Shown: positions 1-9,622 of the stretch, one piece after another
How positions within the stretch are numbered: the first letter of the stretch is position 1
How the letters are laid out: each line of letters opens with the position of its first letter
Assembly: GCA_937928175.1 (NCBI GenBank)
Contig: CALFVP010000154.1
Location: forward strand, 1 to 21,040
Length of the DNA: 21,040 bases
Source: an uncultured bacterium
GTDB taxonomy: Bacteria > Spirochaetota > Brevinematia > DTOW01
Reading direction: 5' to 3'
Notes under the pieces: model-generated
Databases searched by the model: none
What the model was told of the DNA's origin: nothing
What the model saw: the letters and a program-made list of their open reading frames with translations, nothing else
Translations under genes and position numbers: made by a program

Positions 1-296
1 ACGCCCCTAGGCTTTAGCACTAGATTGGTTTAGGCTACTCCCTTTTCGCTCACCACTACTCAGGGAATCTCTTTTGATTTCTTTTCCTCCAGGTACTGAG
101 ATGTTTCACTTCCCTGGGTATAGCCTCACATAAATATGTGATACACCACTTTGTTAAGTGGTGTGGGTTTCCCCATTCAGGCATCCCCGGATCAAAGGTT
201 GTTTGCACCTCCCCGAGGCTTATCGCAGCTTACCACGCCTTTCATCGCCTGCTGGTGCCAAGGCATCCACTTCCTACCTCTAAAACGCATAGCTAC
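1..296 (-). rRNA. 23S ribosomal RNA, 5' part (partial)
   Basis: This is the 5' end of the large-subunit rRNA. Read on the minus strand, GTGGATGCCTTGGC near 257-270 is the conserved start of 23S rRNA, which normally lies about 25 bases into the mature molecule, so the mature 5' end is placed near 294-296. The rest of the gene lies beyond the left edge. It follows 16S, tRNA-Ile and tRNA-Ala in the same direction, the classical order of a bacterial rRNA operon. The exact 5' end is estimated by comparison with the E. coli numbering. Confidence 0.95.
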
Positions 297-318
297 CTTC
301 ACTATGAAAACCAAAAAT

Positions 319-333
319 TATTTTTTAGAGCAA
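319..333 (-). promoter_or_regulatory. boxA-like antitermination element in the 16S-23S spacer
   Basis: The minus strand reads TTGCTCTAAAAAAT between tRNA-Ala and 23S. It resembles the rRNA boxA consensus (TGCTCTTTAACA in E. coli) and the TTTGCTCTAGAAAAT elements found in the 16S leader of this operon. rRNA operons usually carry one boxA before 16S and one before 23S, which binds NusB/NusE to keep polymerase processive. The placement fits that pattern. Confidence 0.6.
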
Positions 334-352
334 TAAAGGCATATAGCTCAAA

Positions 353-424
353 TGGAGGTGAGGGGAATTGAACCCCTGACCTTCTCGGTGCAAGCGAGAT
401 GCTCTCCCTCTGAGCTACACCCCC
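353..424 (-). tRNA. tRNA-Ala (anticodon TGC)
   Basis: The minus strand folds into a cloverleaf: acceptor GGGGGTG pairs with CACCTCC (one G-T), the anticodon stem TCTCG/CGAGA encloses loop CTTGCAC with anticodon TGC, and the T arm contains GGTTCAA. The 3' CCA is not encoded. It is the second of two tRNAs in the 16S-23S spacer. Confidence 0.95.
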
Positions 425-433
425 ATACCTATG

Positions 434-507
434 TGGGCCCAAGTGGATTCGAACCACTGACCCCATCCTTATCAGGGATGTGCTCTGACCACCTGAGCTA
501 TAGGCCC
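434..507 (-). tRNA. tRNA-Ile (anticodon GAT)
   Basis: The minus strand gives acceptor GGGCCTA paired with TGGGCCC, anticodon stem CATCC/GGATG around loop CTGATAA (anticodon GAT), and a GGTTCGA T loop. The 3' CCA is not encoded. It lies between 16S and tRNA-Ala, the usual Ile-Ala order of bacterial rRNA spacers. Confidence 0.95.
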
Positions 508-530
508 AAGAAAATAAAGACAAAGAGGAA

Positions 531-549
531 TACATATCTGCCGGGCGGG
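531..549 (-). other. 3' half of the 16S precursor processing stem
   Basis: This trailer can pair with the 16S leader at 2092-2109. On the transcript, leader ATATCTGTCGGCGGG pairs with trailer CCCGCCCGGCAGATAT with one wobble and one bulged base. This encloses the 16S gene in a long helix of the type cut by RNase III during rRNA maturation. Confidence 0.7.
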
Positions 550-563
550 CGAAAAGATCACCT

Positions 564-2065
<1,502 letters not shown>

Positions 2066-2091
2066 ATATATAAACTAAAAATATTCTCTCT

Positions 2092-2109
2092 GACCCGCCG
2101 ACAGATATA
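2092..2109 (-). other. 5' half of the 16S precursor processing stem
   Basis: This leader sequence, ATATCTGTCGGCGGG on the transcript, is complementary to the trailer at 531-549. It lies between boxA and the mature 16S 5' end, as expected for an RNase III processing stalk. Confidence 0.7.
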
Positions 2110-2118
2110 TATCCCCCT

Positions 2119-2133
2119 ATTTTCTAGAGCAAA
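2119..2133 (-). promoter_or_regulatory. boxA-like element in the 16S leader, downstream of promoter P3
   Basis: The minus strand reads TTTGCTCTAGAAAAT between the last promoter and the processing stem. It fits the position and the TGCTCT core of boxA. The same 16-base string (with one further A) recurs in the flaB leader at 17712-17727. Confidence 0.6.
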
Positions 2134-2151
2134 CTACTAAAAGCAACTATA

Positions 2152-2180
2152 ATTATAACACTATTAAACATAACTTTCAA
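2152..2180 (-). promoter_or_regulatory. rRNA promoter P3
   Basis: On the minus strand TTGAAA (2175-2180) and TATAAT (2152-2157) are separated by 17 bases. The downstream bases TATAGTTGC match the start regions of P1 and P2, so transcription probably begins in a conserved context. This is the promoter closest to 16S. Confidence 0.75.
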
Positions 2181-2215
2181 ATTCAGTAAAAAACTTCTCA
2201 ACAACAGCAACCATA

Positions 2216-2244
2216 ATTATAACATACATAAAAAAAACTTTCAA
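2216..2244 (-). promoter_or_regulatory. rRNA promoter P2
   Basis: On the minus strand TTGAAA (2239-2244) and TATAAT (2216-2221) are separated by 17 bases, followed by TATGGTTGC. It is the second of three tandem sigma70-type promoters. Confidence 0.75.
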
Positions 2245-2252
2245 ATTAAATT

Positions 2253-2266
2253 TCCTAGAGCAAAAA
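2253..2266 (-). promoter_or_regulatory. boxA-like element downstream of promoter P1
   Basis: The minus strand reads TTTTTGCTCTAGGAAA shortly before promoter P2. It shares the TTTGCTCTAG core with the other boxA-like sites, so transcripts started at P1 would carry two boxA elements. Confidence 0.5.
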
Positions 2267-2311
2267 CAACTTTAACAAAACCAAAAAAACTCATCTTAAT
2301 CGGCAACAGTA

Positions 2312-2340
2312 ATTATAATAAAAATGTTTACCAATGTCAA
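2312..2340 (-). promoter_or_regulatory. rRNA promoter P1, full sigma70 consensus
   Basis: On the minus strand a perfect TTGACA (2335-2340) and a perfect TATAAT (2312-2317) are separated by 17 bases, followed by TACTGTTGC. It is the most upstream and best matching of the three rRNA promoters. The rest of the 2066-2463 gap holds only the leader elements listed here; no gene is seen. Confidence 0.85.
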
Positions 2341-2463
2341 ATTCAATTTCAATAAAATACCTTTCCTTTTCCATAACTTAAATTATCGTAAAAACGCTAA
2401 GAATACCACAAAACCTTAACTTTCCTTAAACAATATTACACCAACTTATAAAAAATACCATCT

Positions 2464-2488
2464 AAAAAAAGGGGGAATACCCCCCCTT
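2464..2488 (-). terminator. intrinsic terminator of the amylase gene
   Basis: Eight bases after the amylase stop codon the transcript forms AAGGGGG...CCCCCTT with a short loop, followed by seven T. This is a strong Rho-independent terminator and separates the amylase unit from the rRNA promoters. Confidence 0.9.
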
Positions 2489-2496
2489 AATCTACA

Positions 2497-3852
2497 TTAA
2501 TACCCCCTAGGTGCATAAACAGCATATCCAAACGGCGCTGCCCAAAGATCAGCATAACCACTCCCATCTGTCCACTTATTGTTAGGTCTAGATGTATCAA
2601 CTCCATCCCATGCGTAAACATTTAACTCAGTGTTTGCCCACTTCGTCTTAACTCTCGCTCCCTTCCATTGATTACCATTATCATTTATTACTATCACTAA
2701 CCCCGGATTAGAACCATATCCATTCCTCTGCGCTATATACAAATCGTTATCCTTATACAATACAGTAGTACTACCTCCTGCTAGCCTATAATGTACCCAC
2801 AAAAGTTGCTTTATACCCCTAGCTGTACCTTCCCTAGCCAAACCATAATCATAATAATCCTTCCACCATACCGTAGGATCACCCTCCGCCGTCAAAATAT
2901 ACGCATAAGCCATCATCTTGTTCCGAGTTATAGGATCTGTATCATGATTCGCAACAAATGTAACAGCTTTAAGCGGCCTTATACCAACCAACCCAGCTCT
3001 ATCCAAATTCCTCATATCATAATATCCACCACCTAAACACATATCCCTAAGCACATACAAAAGCGAAAAATCAAACGTCTTTACCCCAGCTCTATTCGCA
3101 CTATCTACCCACCATGCCAACGTATTCCTATTACCATCCCAATACTCCCCTACTATAAACGGATAACCCGTATTATCGTATATATAAGCAGCTACCCACG
3201 GAGCAAAACCCTTAGTATAATCAAGTCTCCAAAAATCAAAACCCGCATTAGCACTACTCTTAAGCCAGTTTAACCAAGCTATTATATTAGTCTTAACATA
3301 AGTCTTATCATGACATATATCAGGATAACCACCAAATACACCACTATCACCCGAATGAATATCATTCGGATGAAAATCCCAATAACTCATCTTAAACCTA
3401 CCACTAGCTACCTTAGAAAAGTCCGTCCAAGTATTACCTCCTGTAAACGGATTGTACTGAGAATCCCCTCCAGCTCTATGATTCAATACTATATCAGCCA
3501 TAGCTTTCATACCATAACTCTTTATACTAGAAATCAAACTCTTAAGCTGAGATTGTGTACCAAACCTCGTAGCAATACTACCCTTCTGATTGTAACTCCC
3601 AAGATCATAGTAATCGTAAGGATCATAACCCATAGAATATCCACCACTCATACCTTTAGATGGAGGAGGTAAATAAACAACTTCTACCTTAGCACCAGCT
3701 AAATTAGCTACCTTACCAGAAACAGTACTATACCAACCACTCGGCACATCCCAGTAAAACGCTTGAAACACTCTCCACGCACCTACCTCACTCACAAACA
3801 CAAGTGATATCACCACTACAAGCACCAAAATCAACATCCCTAAACGCCTCAT
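2497..3852 (-). CDS. secreted alpha-amylase, archaeal (Thermococcales) type, GH13
   Basis: This 451-residue enzyme should cut internal alpha-1,4 bonds of starch outside the cell. Residues 1-25 form a signal peptide (MRRL, hydrophobic run, cleavage near VGA). The GH13 motifs are complete: DIVLNH at 120-125, nucleophile D211 in FWRLDY, acid E236 in GEYWD, and D304 in FVANHDTD. Stretches such as QAFYWDVPSG, SKGMSGGYSMGYDPYDYYDLG and FGGYPDICHDK are nearly those of Pyrococcus/Thermococcus extracellular amylases (GH13_7, from memory), suggesting transfer between archaea and bacteria. The frame is open further up to 4005, but the start at 3852 is chosen because AAGGAGG lies six bases before it and the signal peptide follows. 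It is the last gene of the minus-strand carbohydrate block. Confidence 0.93.
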   Translation of the reverse strand: MRRLGMLILVLVVVISLVFVSEVGAWRVFQAFYWDVPSGWYSTVSGKVANLAGAKVEVVYLPPPSKGMSGGYSMGYDPYDYYDLGSYNQKGSIATRFGTQSQLKSLISSIKSYGMKAMADIVLNHRAGGDSQYNPFTGGNTWTDFSKVASGRFKMSYWDFHPNDIHSGDSGVFGGYPDICHDKTYVKTNIIAWLNWLKSSANAGFDFWRLDYTKGFAPWVAAYIYDNTGYPFIVGEYWDGNRNTLAWWVDSANRAGVKTFDFSLLYVLRDMCLGGGYYDMRNLDRAGLVGIRPLKAVTFVANHDTDPITRNKMMAYAYILTAEGDPTVWWKDYYDYGLAREGTARGIKQLLWVHYRLAGGSTTVLYKDNDLYIAQRNGYGSNPGLVIVINDNGNQWKGARVKTKWANTELNVYAWDGVDTSRPNNKWTDGSGYADLWAAPFGYAVYAPRGY

Positions 3853-4167
3853 ACATAACCTCCTTACCCCAAAATAGGGCATAAATATATTAGCAACTTT
3901 CATACCAATTAATAAAAAACACAAAAATAAACCAAAAATACTACAACAGAAAATAAAAAACAAAAATATTTTGGTAAAAAATAGAAAATTTACCATAAAT
4001 AACAAAAGATTTTAATATCAAAAATAAATACAATGCACCAAAATGGCGCACAATCGTTGCATTACTTGTGCATCAGTGTGCAGCAGAATGAAATCTCATT
4101 TATAAAATCGATAACTCCTTTTTGTAAAATTTAGTTTCTTTCAGGGGTTTTACCCCCTTAAAATGCT
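3853..4167. other. intergenic region between two GH13 genes
   Basis: No gene is credible here. It should contain the amylase promoter, but I see no strong -35/-10 pair; TAATAT about 45 bases before the start is a weak candidate. Two small inverted repeats occur: GGTAAA/TTTACC at 3973-3994 and GCACAA/TTGTGC at 4048-4071, the latter in a small GC-richer island. A weak hairpin AGGGG/CCCCT at about 4143-4160 after the lipoprotein gene lacks a T run. Confidence 0.4.
3856..3862 (-). promoter_or_regulatory. ribosome binding site deciding the amylase start
   Basis: The transcript reads AAGGAGG six bases before the ATG at 3852. No such site precedes the in-frame ATG codons further upstream, whose product would begin with an implausible second hydrophobic stretch. 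Confidence 0.85.
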
Positions 4168-6624
4168 TTACTGTTTTTTATAAATCAAAACTCCATACTC
4201 TGGTATCTTAATGTTAGCATTACCACCTGAATAGTTTACAAGATTCGTCAAATAAGAATCAGCCCAAGAATCTCCGTAAGCTCCACTTGGATGTGCAAAT
4301 ATTAAATTCCAGGTACCAGTGCTCGGGAATGGTATTCCATAACTTGGGTAATTTACCTTATTGTAGTTTATTATAACATAAATATCGTTACCTCTTGAAA
4401 ATCCAATAACTTTATCTGTATTGTTAACATGGTGAACTTGAATACTAACGTACCAAGGTTTATTGACATGTGATTTTCTTACGTTTAATAAATCTCTTAC
4501 CGCTTTCCAAGTATTTGTTGCTCTTGTATTTGTAAGGTTATACCAAGTTATAGGTTTATCATCTCTAAACCATTCCTGGTTATCTGAATAATAACCTTCC
4601 AAAAACTCATCTCCCATGAATATCATAGGATAACCTCTTGCGAATACTGCTGTTGCCAAACCTGTAATTGTCTGTCCTTGAGCATCGTATTCACTATTCC
4701 CCCAACTACCCCTATATTTCAAATCAGCAGCAGGTCTTCGCTTACCATTCGCAACTTCATCGTGAGAAGAAAGGTACTGAACTGCTATTAATCCATAAGA
4801 GTTTTGGTTATTAAGTCCATTATCAAGATAGCTAGCAACTATGTAGTTTGCTATATCATTAACGTTAATTGCACCTGGACCAATTTCAAAAAGTTTCTTA
4901 AGTTCATGCGAAAGGTTAACATTCCACTGTGAATCAAAAGCACCACCATTTTTATCACCTATCCAAATCCAATCAGGTAAATTTTCAGCTATGAGAAGCA
5001 AGTTTGCACCGTTACCATCACTCAAAGCAAATGATCTTAGCTCTCGTGTCATGTTGTAAAGGAAGCTACCACCATCAGAAAAAGCATCATTGTAAGCAAT
5101 GTAGTAAGTAGCATCAAATCTAAACCCATCTATTTTATAGAATTTCATGAAATACTTAGCACTATCTACAAGAAATTTTTTTACAATAGGGTTAGAATAG
5201 TTAAAGCATGGTCCCCAAGGCGTTTTACCGGAATACCAATACGTCTGAGGATTATTCCAATCGTATGCAGGATCGTAAGCAGCTATAATATCGTCACCTG
5301 GTCCTATGTGGTTAAAAACAAGATCAAGAATAACAGCAATACCTCTTTTGTGTGCTTCATCAACAAACTTTTTGAAAGTGTTAACAGTTTCCAAATTCGT
5401 ACCAATGTAAGACGTCTCAGGAGCATAAAACAAAACGTAATTGTATCCCCAAGATTGATCACCTGCAAACTCATTTATAGGTAAAGGTTCAATAGCAGTA
5501 ATACCAAGGTTAGTTAAATAATCGAGTTTACTTACAATAGTTTCAAACGTTCCCCAACTATAGTAATCCCCAGGTCCATTTGTATAAAACGTCCTTACAT
5601 GTAATTGATAGATTATTGGATACTCGTAACCAGGTCTTTGCCAACTTGCTTGCCAAACGTAAGAAGAATGATCAACTATAACAGATTCGTTACCGATAGT
5701 ATCCATACCAGGTGAATGCACGTTTTTCTTTGCAGCAGGATCAGAAATCCAATGCAAACTATTATCGTTGTACTTTTCTATTACAAACTTATACTTTTGT
5801 CCTGGTGAAGTGTTTGAAACTATAGACCACCACCAAACCCTATCTTTACTCAAATACATATCAACTTTTGACCATCCACTAAAATCTCCAGCAACCCACA
5901 CCCTTCTAAGATTAGGACCATAAAATAAAAAGTAAGTTATACCATTTCCTTGGTAATTAGCTCCAAACCATTCATAAACAGAATTAGTAGGTGGATCTTT
6001 ATAAAGGTTTGTCTCATTCTCAAAAAAGTAAGGAAAAGATTCCCACCAATTATCCGGAGAATGAACAAAAATTTTATCAGGAGAAGAAATAACTCTAGAT
6101 ACATAGTTCGTTATGTAATTTGTACCAGAAAAATGATTAGTAACAGAATTAGTCGATGAATTTGTAATAGAGTAAATAGGAATACTCACAATTCTATCGT
6201 ACAGTGGACCATTCTCACTTTTTATTGGTTCTTTGCTAGACCAACTACTATCCTTCCTAAGTTTAATACCAATCTTTCTAGTAGCAAAGTTAACGTTAGT
6301 AATCTTAAAAACTACAAACTCATTGTGATTCGACAATTTCGTAACGTAAAAACTTTGACCACTATCAACAAACCAGTAGTAAATTTGAGGATCTGGCCAA
6401 GTATTTATTTTTGAATTAGTGTAAACGTAAACCATCAAATCGTTAACAGGAGCAACGTAAACATTGGAAACTACAAGAAAAATGTAGCTAGTACCATTCA
6501 CAAAATTGGTTACCTCAACAGTAATTTTACTGTAGTTAGTTTTACCTTCATCAACTAAAGTTGGAGAAGTACTACAACTGTACAAAAAAACTACAAAAAT
6601 TAAAGCAAAAAAAACTACTCTCAT
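4168..6624 (-). CDS. GH13 lipoprotein with CBM48-like domain, branching-enzyme/amylase-like
   Basis: The protein is 818 residues from the chosen start. Residues 1-17 are a lipoprotein signal (lipobox LYSC, lipidated C17). About 225-325 resemble a CBM48/E-set domain (VWVAGDFSGW), followed by a full GH13 barrel: DLVFNH 434-439, nucleophile D504 in DGFRFD, acid E547 in IAENL, D622 in SSHDEVANGK, then a C-terminal beta domain. SHDEV and the E-set domain recall glycogen branching enzymes, but activity could equally be amylase or debranching. A surface or periplasmic anchor is likely. The start at 6624 has GAGGGG six bases upstream, and that site overlaps the TGA stop of the preceding lipoprotein gene (10-base gap), so translation is probably coupled. 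The residues before M12 of the longer frame overlap the neighbour and carry no signal. Confidence 0.88.
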   Translation of the reverse strand: MRVVFFALIFVVFLYSCSTSPTLVDEGKTNYSKITVEVTNFVNGTSYIFLVVSNVYVAPVNDLMVYVYTNSKINTWPDPQIYYWFVDSGQSFYVTKLSNHNEFVVFKITNVNFATRKIGIKLRKDSSWSSKEPIKSENGPLYDRIVSIPIYSITNSSTNSVTNHFSGTNYITNYVSRVISSPDKIFVHSPDNWWESFPYFFENETNLYKDPPTNSVYEWFGANYQGNGITYFLFYGPNLRRVWVAGDFSGWSKVDMYLSKDRVWWWSIVSNTSPGQKYKFVIEKYNDNSLHWISDPAAKKNVHSPGMDTIGNESVIVDHSSYVWQASWQRPGYEYPIIYQLHVRTFYTNGPGDYYSWGTFETIVSKLDYLTNLGITAIEPLPINEFAGDQSWGYNYVLFYAPETSYIGTNLETVNTFKKFVDEAHKRGIAVILDLVFNHIGPGDDIIAAYDPAYDWNNPQTYWYSGKTPWGPCFNYSNPIVKKFLVDSAKYFMKFYKIDGFRFDATYYIAYNDAFSDGGSFLYNMTRELRSFALSDGNGANLLLIAENLPDWIWIGDKNGGAFDSQWNVNLSHELKKLFEIGPGAINVNDIANYIVASYLDNGLNNQNSYGLIAVQYLSSHDEVANGKRRPAADLKYRGSWGNSEYDAQGQTITGLATAVFARGYPMIFMGDEFLEGYYSDNQEWFRDDKPITWYNLTNTRATNTWKAVRDLLNVRKSHVNKPWYVSIQVHHVNNTDKVIGFSRGNDIYVIINYNKVNYPSYGIPFPSTGTWNLIFAHPSGAYGDSWADSYLTNLVNYSGGNANIKIPEYGVLIYKKQ

Positions 6625-6634
6625 ACTTAACCCC

Positions 6635-8035
6635 TCAAATATTAGTATAGGTATCACTCCAAACTCTTATGATGTTAGTAAAATATCCATCGTTTGTAGT
6701 TATTTCGTTAGAAGGGCTTTCAGGTAATACATGTATAGCACTGTTTTTGTCATTACCATCTTGTTGCCCTAAAACAGCTATAAACCTTAAAACTGTACCA
6801 TTAACAATACCTATAAGATCCAATGGAATTGCTACTTCCCAACCTATACTATTGTTAACTCCAAACATACATCCATTATCCATACCAAAAACCCAAGTAT
6901 TAGCAACGTTACTCCAGTAATTTGTAGAACCAATAACAGCTAAATAAACTCCAGCACCGTTTATCTGATTTGACTGTTTAAGTCTTATATGAATTTGTAT
7001 ATCAGGGTAATTACCATTAGTCGGTTGGTAAACAAATCTACCAGGTTGATTATCTCCTACCCATGCATCGTTAGAAAGTCCACTCGTAGAGTTTGTATCT
7101 ATCGAAATGCTTAACTTAAGACCGTTATCTCCGAGGTTAGGTACATTTAAATTACTTACAAAAATGTAAAGAAAATAGTTATCGTTAGTTACTCTCATAC
7201 TTCCTAAACCCCAACTAAAGTGAGGATTAGGAGAGCTCGAGCTACCAACAAGCTTTGCACTATTCCAAAGAGGTTCATAACTTCCATCAATAATAAACAT
7301 TGATTTCAAAATAACTTTACTATCACTTTCGCCAACAACCCCAGAAGATGATACCGCTACAACTTTAACATAGTTATACCCACCAGCAAGAGAAGGAAGT
7401 GAAGAAAAAGATACCCTATTAACAAGGTTTGTCCAAGAAGTAGAAGTATTCGTAGAAGCAACGTTTGTTGATACACCAGAAACATTCGAAACTACCACAA
7501 TAACATTTGTTATGACATCAGGACTAGAAACATCAATATAACCAACAAAATTAACGTTTGTAGGTGTAATAAGAAAACTTGATTGTAGATTAGTTATATT
7601 CACGTAAGGTATATTGGAAACTTTCAAGTTCAATCCTAAAGTATAAGAAGAATTGTACTTCGAAAGTAAAGTTACGTAAACGTAAACACTATCATAACCT
7701 TGAGCAGATAAAAATACTACAAAATTCGATAAATCAATAAATTTAGCAGAATTAGAAAAACTATTATTGGTCAAATACAAGTAAATTCCAGAAACATCGT
7801 TAGATGTACTACCATCTAAAACACCCCTAACCAAGAAAAACGGCTGAATAAAACCCCCCTCACTAACGTTAACAAGATAAAAACTAACATTTGTAGCACC
7901 ATAAGAAAAGTAATTCGTTTGAAAATTAGTAACATAATTCGTTTCATAAACGTTTACATTACCATTGTTAACAGTAGGATTCTGAGAACACGAAAACACA
8001 ATTAAAACTAAAAGTAAAACAATAATAACTCTCAT
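6635..8035 (-). CDS. lipoprotein with Ig-like and CBM9/DOMON-like C-terminal domain
   Basis: This 466-residue protein begins with a lipoprotein signal (lipobox VFSC, C16) and a Thr/Asn-rich linker with repeated TN pairs. Residues about 150-245 look like an Ig/Big-type beta domain. From residue 248 (IDGSYEPLWNSA) the sequence has the IDG...W..A opening and all-beta pattern of CBM9, DOMON or glucodextranase C-terminal domains, which bind carbohydrate or decorate amylopullulanases. It directly precedes and probably is translationally coupled to the GH13 lipoprotein, so an accessory role in glucan binding is inferred. There is no Shine-Dalgarno; a -35/-10 pair ends six bases before the ATG, suggesting a leaderless message. 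The specific ligand cannot be told. Confidence 0.75.
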   Translation of the reverse strand: MRVIIVLLLVLIVFSCSQNPTVNNGNVNVYETNYVTNFQTNYFSYGATNVSFYLVNVSEGGFIQPFFLVRGVLDGSTSNDVSGIYLYLTNNSFSNSAKFIDLSNFVVFLSAQGYDSVYVYVTLLSKYNSSYTLGLNLKVSNIPYVNITNLQSSFLITPTNVNFVGYIDVSSPDVITNVIVVVSNVSGVSTNVASTNTSTSWTNLVNRVSFSSLPSLAGGYNYVKVVAVSSSGVVGESDSKVILKSMFIIDGSYEPLWNSAKLVGSSSSPNPHFSWGLGSMRVTNDNYFLYIFVSNLNVPNLGDNGLKLSISIDTNSTSGLSNDAWVGDNQPGRFVYQPTNGNYPDIQIHIRLKQSNQINGAGVYLAVIGSTNYWSNVANTWVFGMDNGCMFGVNNSIGWEVAIPLDLIGIVNGTVLRFIAVLGQQDGNDKNSAIHVLPESPSNEITTNDGYFTNIIRVWSDTYTNI

Positions 8036-8041
8036 AGTAAT

Positions 8042-8070
8042 ATAATAATATTAAACTTTATAAATTTCAA
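8042..8070 (-). promoter_or_regulatory. candidate promoter of the lipoprotein gene, leaderless geometry
   Basis: On the minus strand TTGAAA (8065-8070) and TATTAT (8042-8047) are 17 bases apart, and only six bases separate the -10 box from the ATG at 8035. TTGAAA is the same -35 as rRNA promoters P2 and P3. Transcription would start at or next to the start codon. Confidence 0.5.
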
Positions 8071-8082
8071 AAAAGTGACATA

Positions 8083-9621
8083 TTAAGTTGAAATAATTCT
8101 TTCAACAATCACTACAATAACAAATACCGCAAACAACAAAAAACTCAAAAAGTTATACCTTTTTTTCTCTCCATAAAAGCTACTTTCAATAACACTTGAA
8201 ATTTCTTCATCAGGAACAATAAGTACTCTATACTTATTATCACTAATACTAACAACTCTAGATGCAAACTCACCGTAAGGGTAAATTATTTCAGTTTTTG
8301 AATAAACAAACAAAAATTCTATTATTTCTTTCAAAAACCATGGAAATTCATAGTCTTTATAATTAAACTCTCCCAAAACCAAAACATTGTTTTTATCCCT
8401 ATCATACACAAAAACAGGTGTATTACCAAACTCGTAAACTTCACTGCCTAGAGGAACAAAAAAGTTGGTGTAAGGTAGTATAGAAAAAGAAGAAAAATTA
8501 AATTTTCTAGTGGTGGTGTTACCACTTTCATAAGTAGTGGTATAACCACCTTTACTACTGAAAATATTACTACCCCTTAAAAATATCTTACTTTCTGGAC
8601 TACAAGGAACTATTATAGAATCTCTAAAGTTATCAGAATTAACAATATTACCAACAACAATTTTGTACCTAGAACCTTTGGTTACATAAAAATCTAAAAC
8701 TTTAAGAGCATTTTCTATAAACTTAGCATTACTACACTCTAAAACTAAATCAAATCCACCTTTAAAAAAGTAAACTGGTTCAACAAACTCATTAGTCTTA
8801 AAACCATTAACCAAAATTCCCCTAATAAATCCTATTCCTTCAGTAGAAGAATTAACTTTCATTTCTCCTACTTTCCTACCAAAAACTACAGAGGACAATA
8901 GCATTTTAGAAGAATTACCAACATCCAAAAATACTTCAAACAAACACTCTTCCCTAACATCAACTTCATAGTTTACATGTATCTCGCTACCAACTCTTTT
9001 CCAAATAGAAAAACTCACTTTACCGTAAGGAAAAGTAAAAGGAAAATTTACAATCTTTCCTTTTATACCAAATTTATTTAAATTATCAACAAAACTTTTT
9101 TGTCCATCTGTAAGTACTATTACCTCACTTTCACCAGCAACTTGCGATAACTTACTAAAAAAATTTTTTTCAATTTTACCAACTTTCGGAAAATAAAACT
9201 TAATTTTTTCCATAACATCCTTAGGAGTACCAACAATTTCGTTTCCTTCTAAATCCAAAATCTTAACAATCTTACCACTAGGAATAGATACCAGGTATTC
9301 CTTCAAATACCTAAGGTAACTTTCAAAATTGCCTTTTGAACTGTAGGTAGTATCAAGAATTACAAGAATTTTATCTTTTCTATTTTCATAAATGTAAGGT
9401 TGAGAAAAAATTAAAACTATAATTACAATCATCAAAACCCTTAAAAACAACTTCAAAAACTCAACGTTTAAACTAAAACCTCTTGATCTTTTATTTTCCT
9501 CAAGAAGATCTAAAGTAGGCAAAATGACGTTTTTTCTTCTAGAAAACTTGTAAATGTATATAATAATAGGTATCAACGAAAAAGACAATCCCCACAAAAA
9601 AGGGTTTAAAAATTCTAACAT
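8083..9621 (-). CDS. BatA-like membrane protein with degenerate vWA domain
   Basis: The 512-residue protein opens with FLNPFLWGLSFSLIPIIIYIY, the form of the BatA N-terminal domain (aerotolerance regulator family), with a second membrane segment at about 58-74 and a last one near the C-terminus (FLLFAVFVIVVIVE). Between them lies a vWA-like fold: the strand ILVILDTTYS replaces the metal-site DxSxS with DTTYS, and VIVLTDGQ supplies the later TDG. In other bacteria such proteins act with MoxR ATPases and vWA partners in envelope assembly or stress; no MoxR is in this window. Its ATG lies one base after the stop of the upstream gene, so the two are coupled. Function here is unknown. Confidence 0.7.
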   Translation of the reverse strand: MLEFLNPFLWGLSFSLIPIIIYIYKFSRRKNVILPTLDLLEENKRSRGFSLNVEFLKLFLRVLMIVIIVLIFSQPYIYENRKDKILVILDTTYSSKGNFESYLRYLKEYLVSIPSGKIVKILDLEGNEIVGTPKDVMEKIKFYFPKVGKIEKNFFSKLSQVAGESEVIVLTDGQKSFVDNLNKFGIKGKIVNFPFTFPYGKVSFSIWKRVGSEIHVNYEVDVREECLFEVFLDVGNSSKMLLSSVVFGRKVGEMKVNSSTEGIGFIRGILVNGFKTNEFVEPVYFFKGGFDLVLECSNAKFIENALKVLDFYVTKGSRYKIVVGNIVNSDNFRDSIIVPCSPESKIFLRGSNIFSSKGGYTTTYESGNTTTRKFNFSSFSILPYTNFFVPLGSEVYEFGNTPVFVYDRDKNNVLVLGEFNYKDYEFPWFLKEIIEFLFVYSKTEIIYPYGEFASRVVSISDNKYRVLIVPDEEISSVIESSFYGEKKRYNFLSFLLFAVFVIVVIVERIIST

Positions 9622-9622
9622 A

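Noticed and set aside
3310..3672. Open frame of 120 codons on the plus strand inside the amylase gene
   Set aside because: It is the antisense shadow of a well-supported GH13 gene, has no ribosome binding site and a low-complexity Ile/Thr/Arg-rich product.
3853..4005. Longer N-terminus for the amylase (start at 4005)
   Set aside because: The extra 51 residues add an implausible second hydrophobic stretch, and a strong Shine-Dalgarno and signal peptide define the start at 3852.
4044..4061. Sigma54-like promoter TGGCGC...TTGCA
   Set aside because: The GG to GC spacing is 12 bases rather than the required 10.
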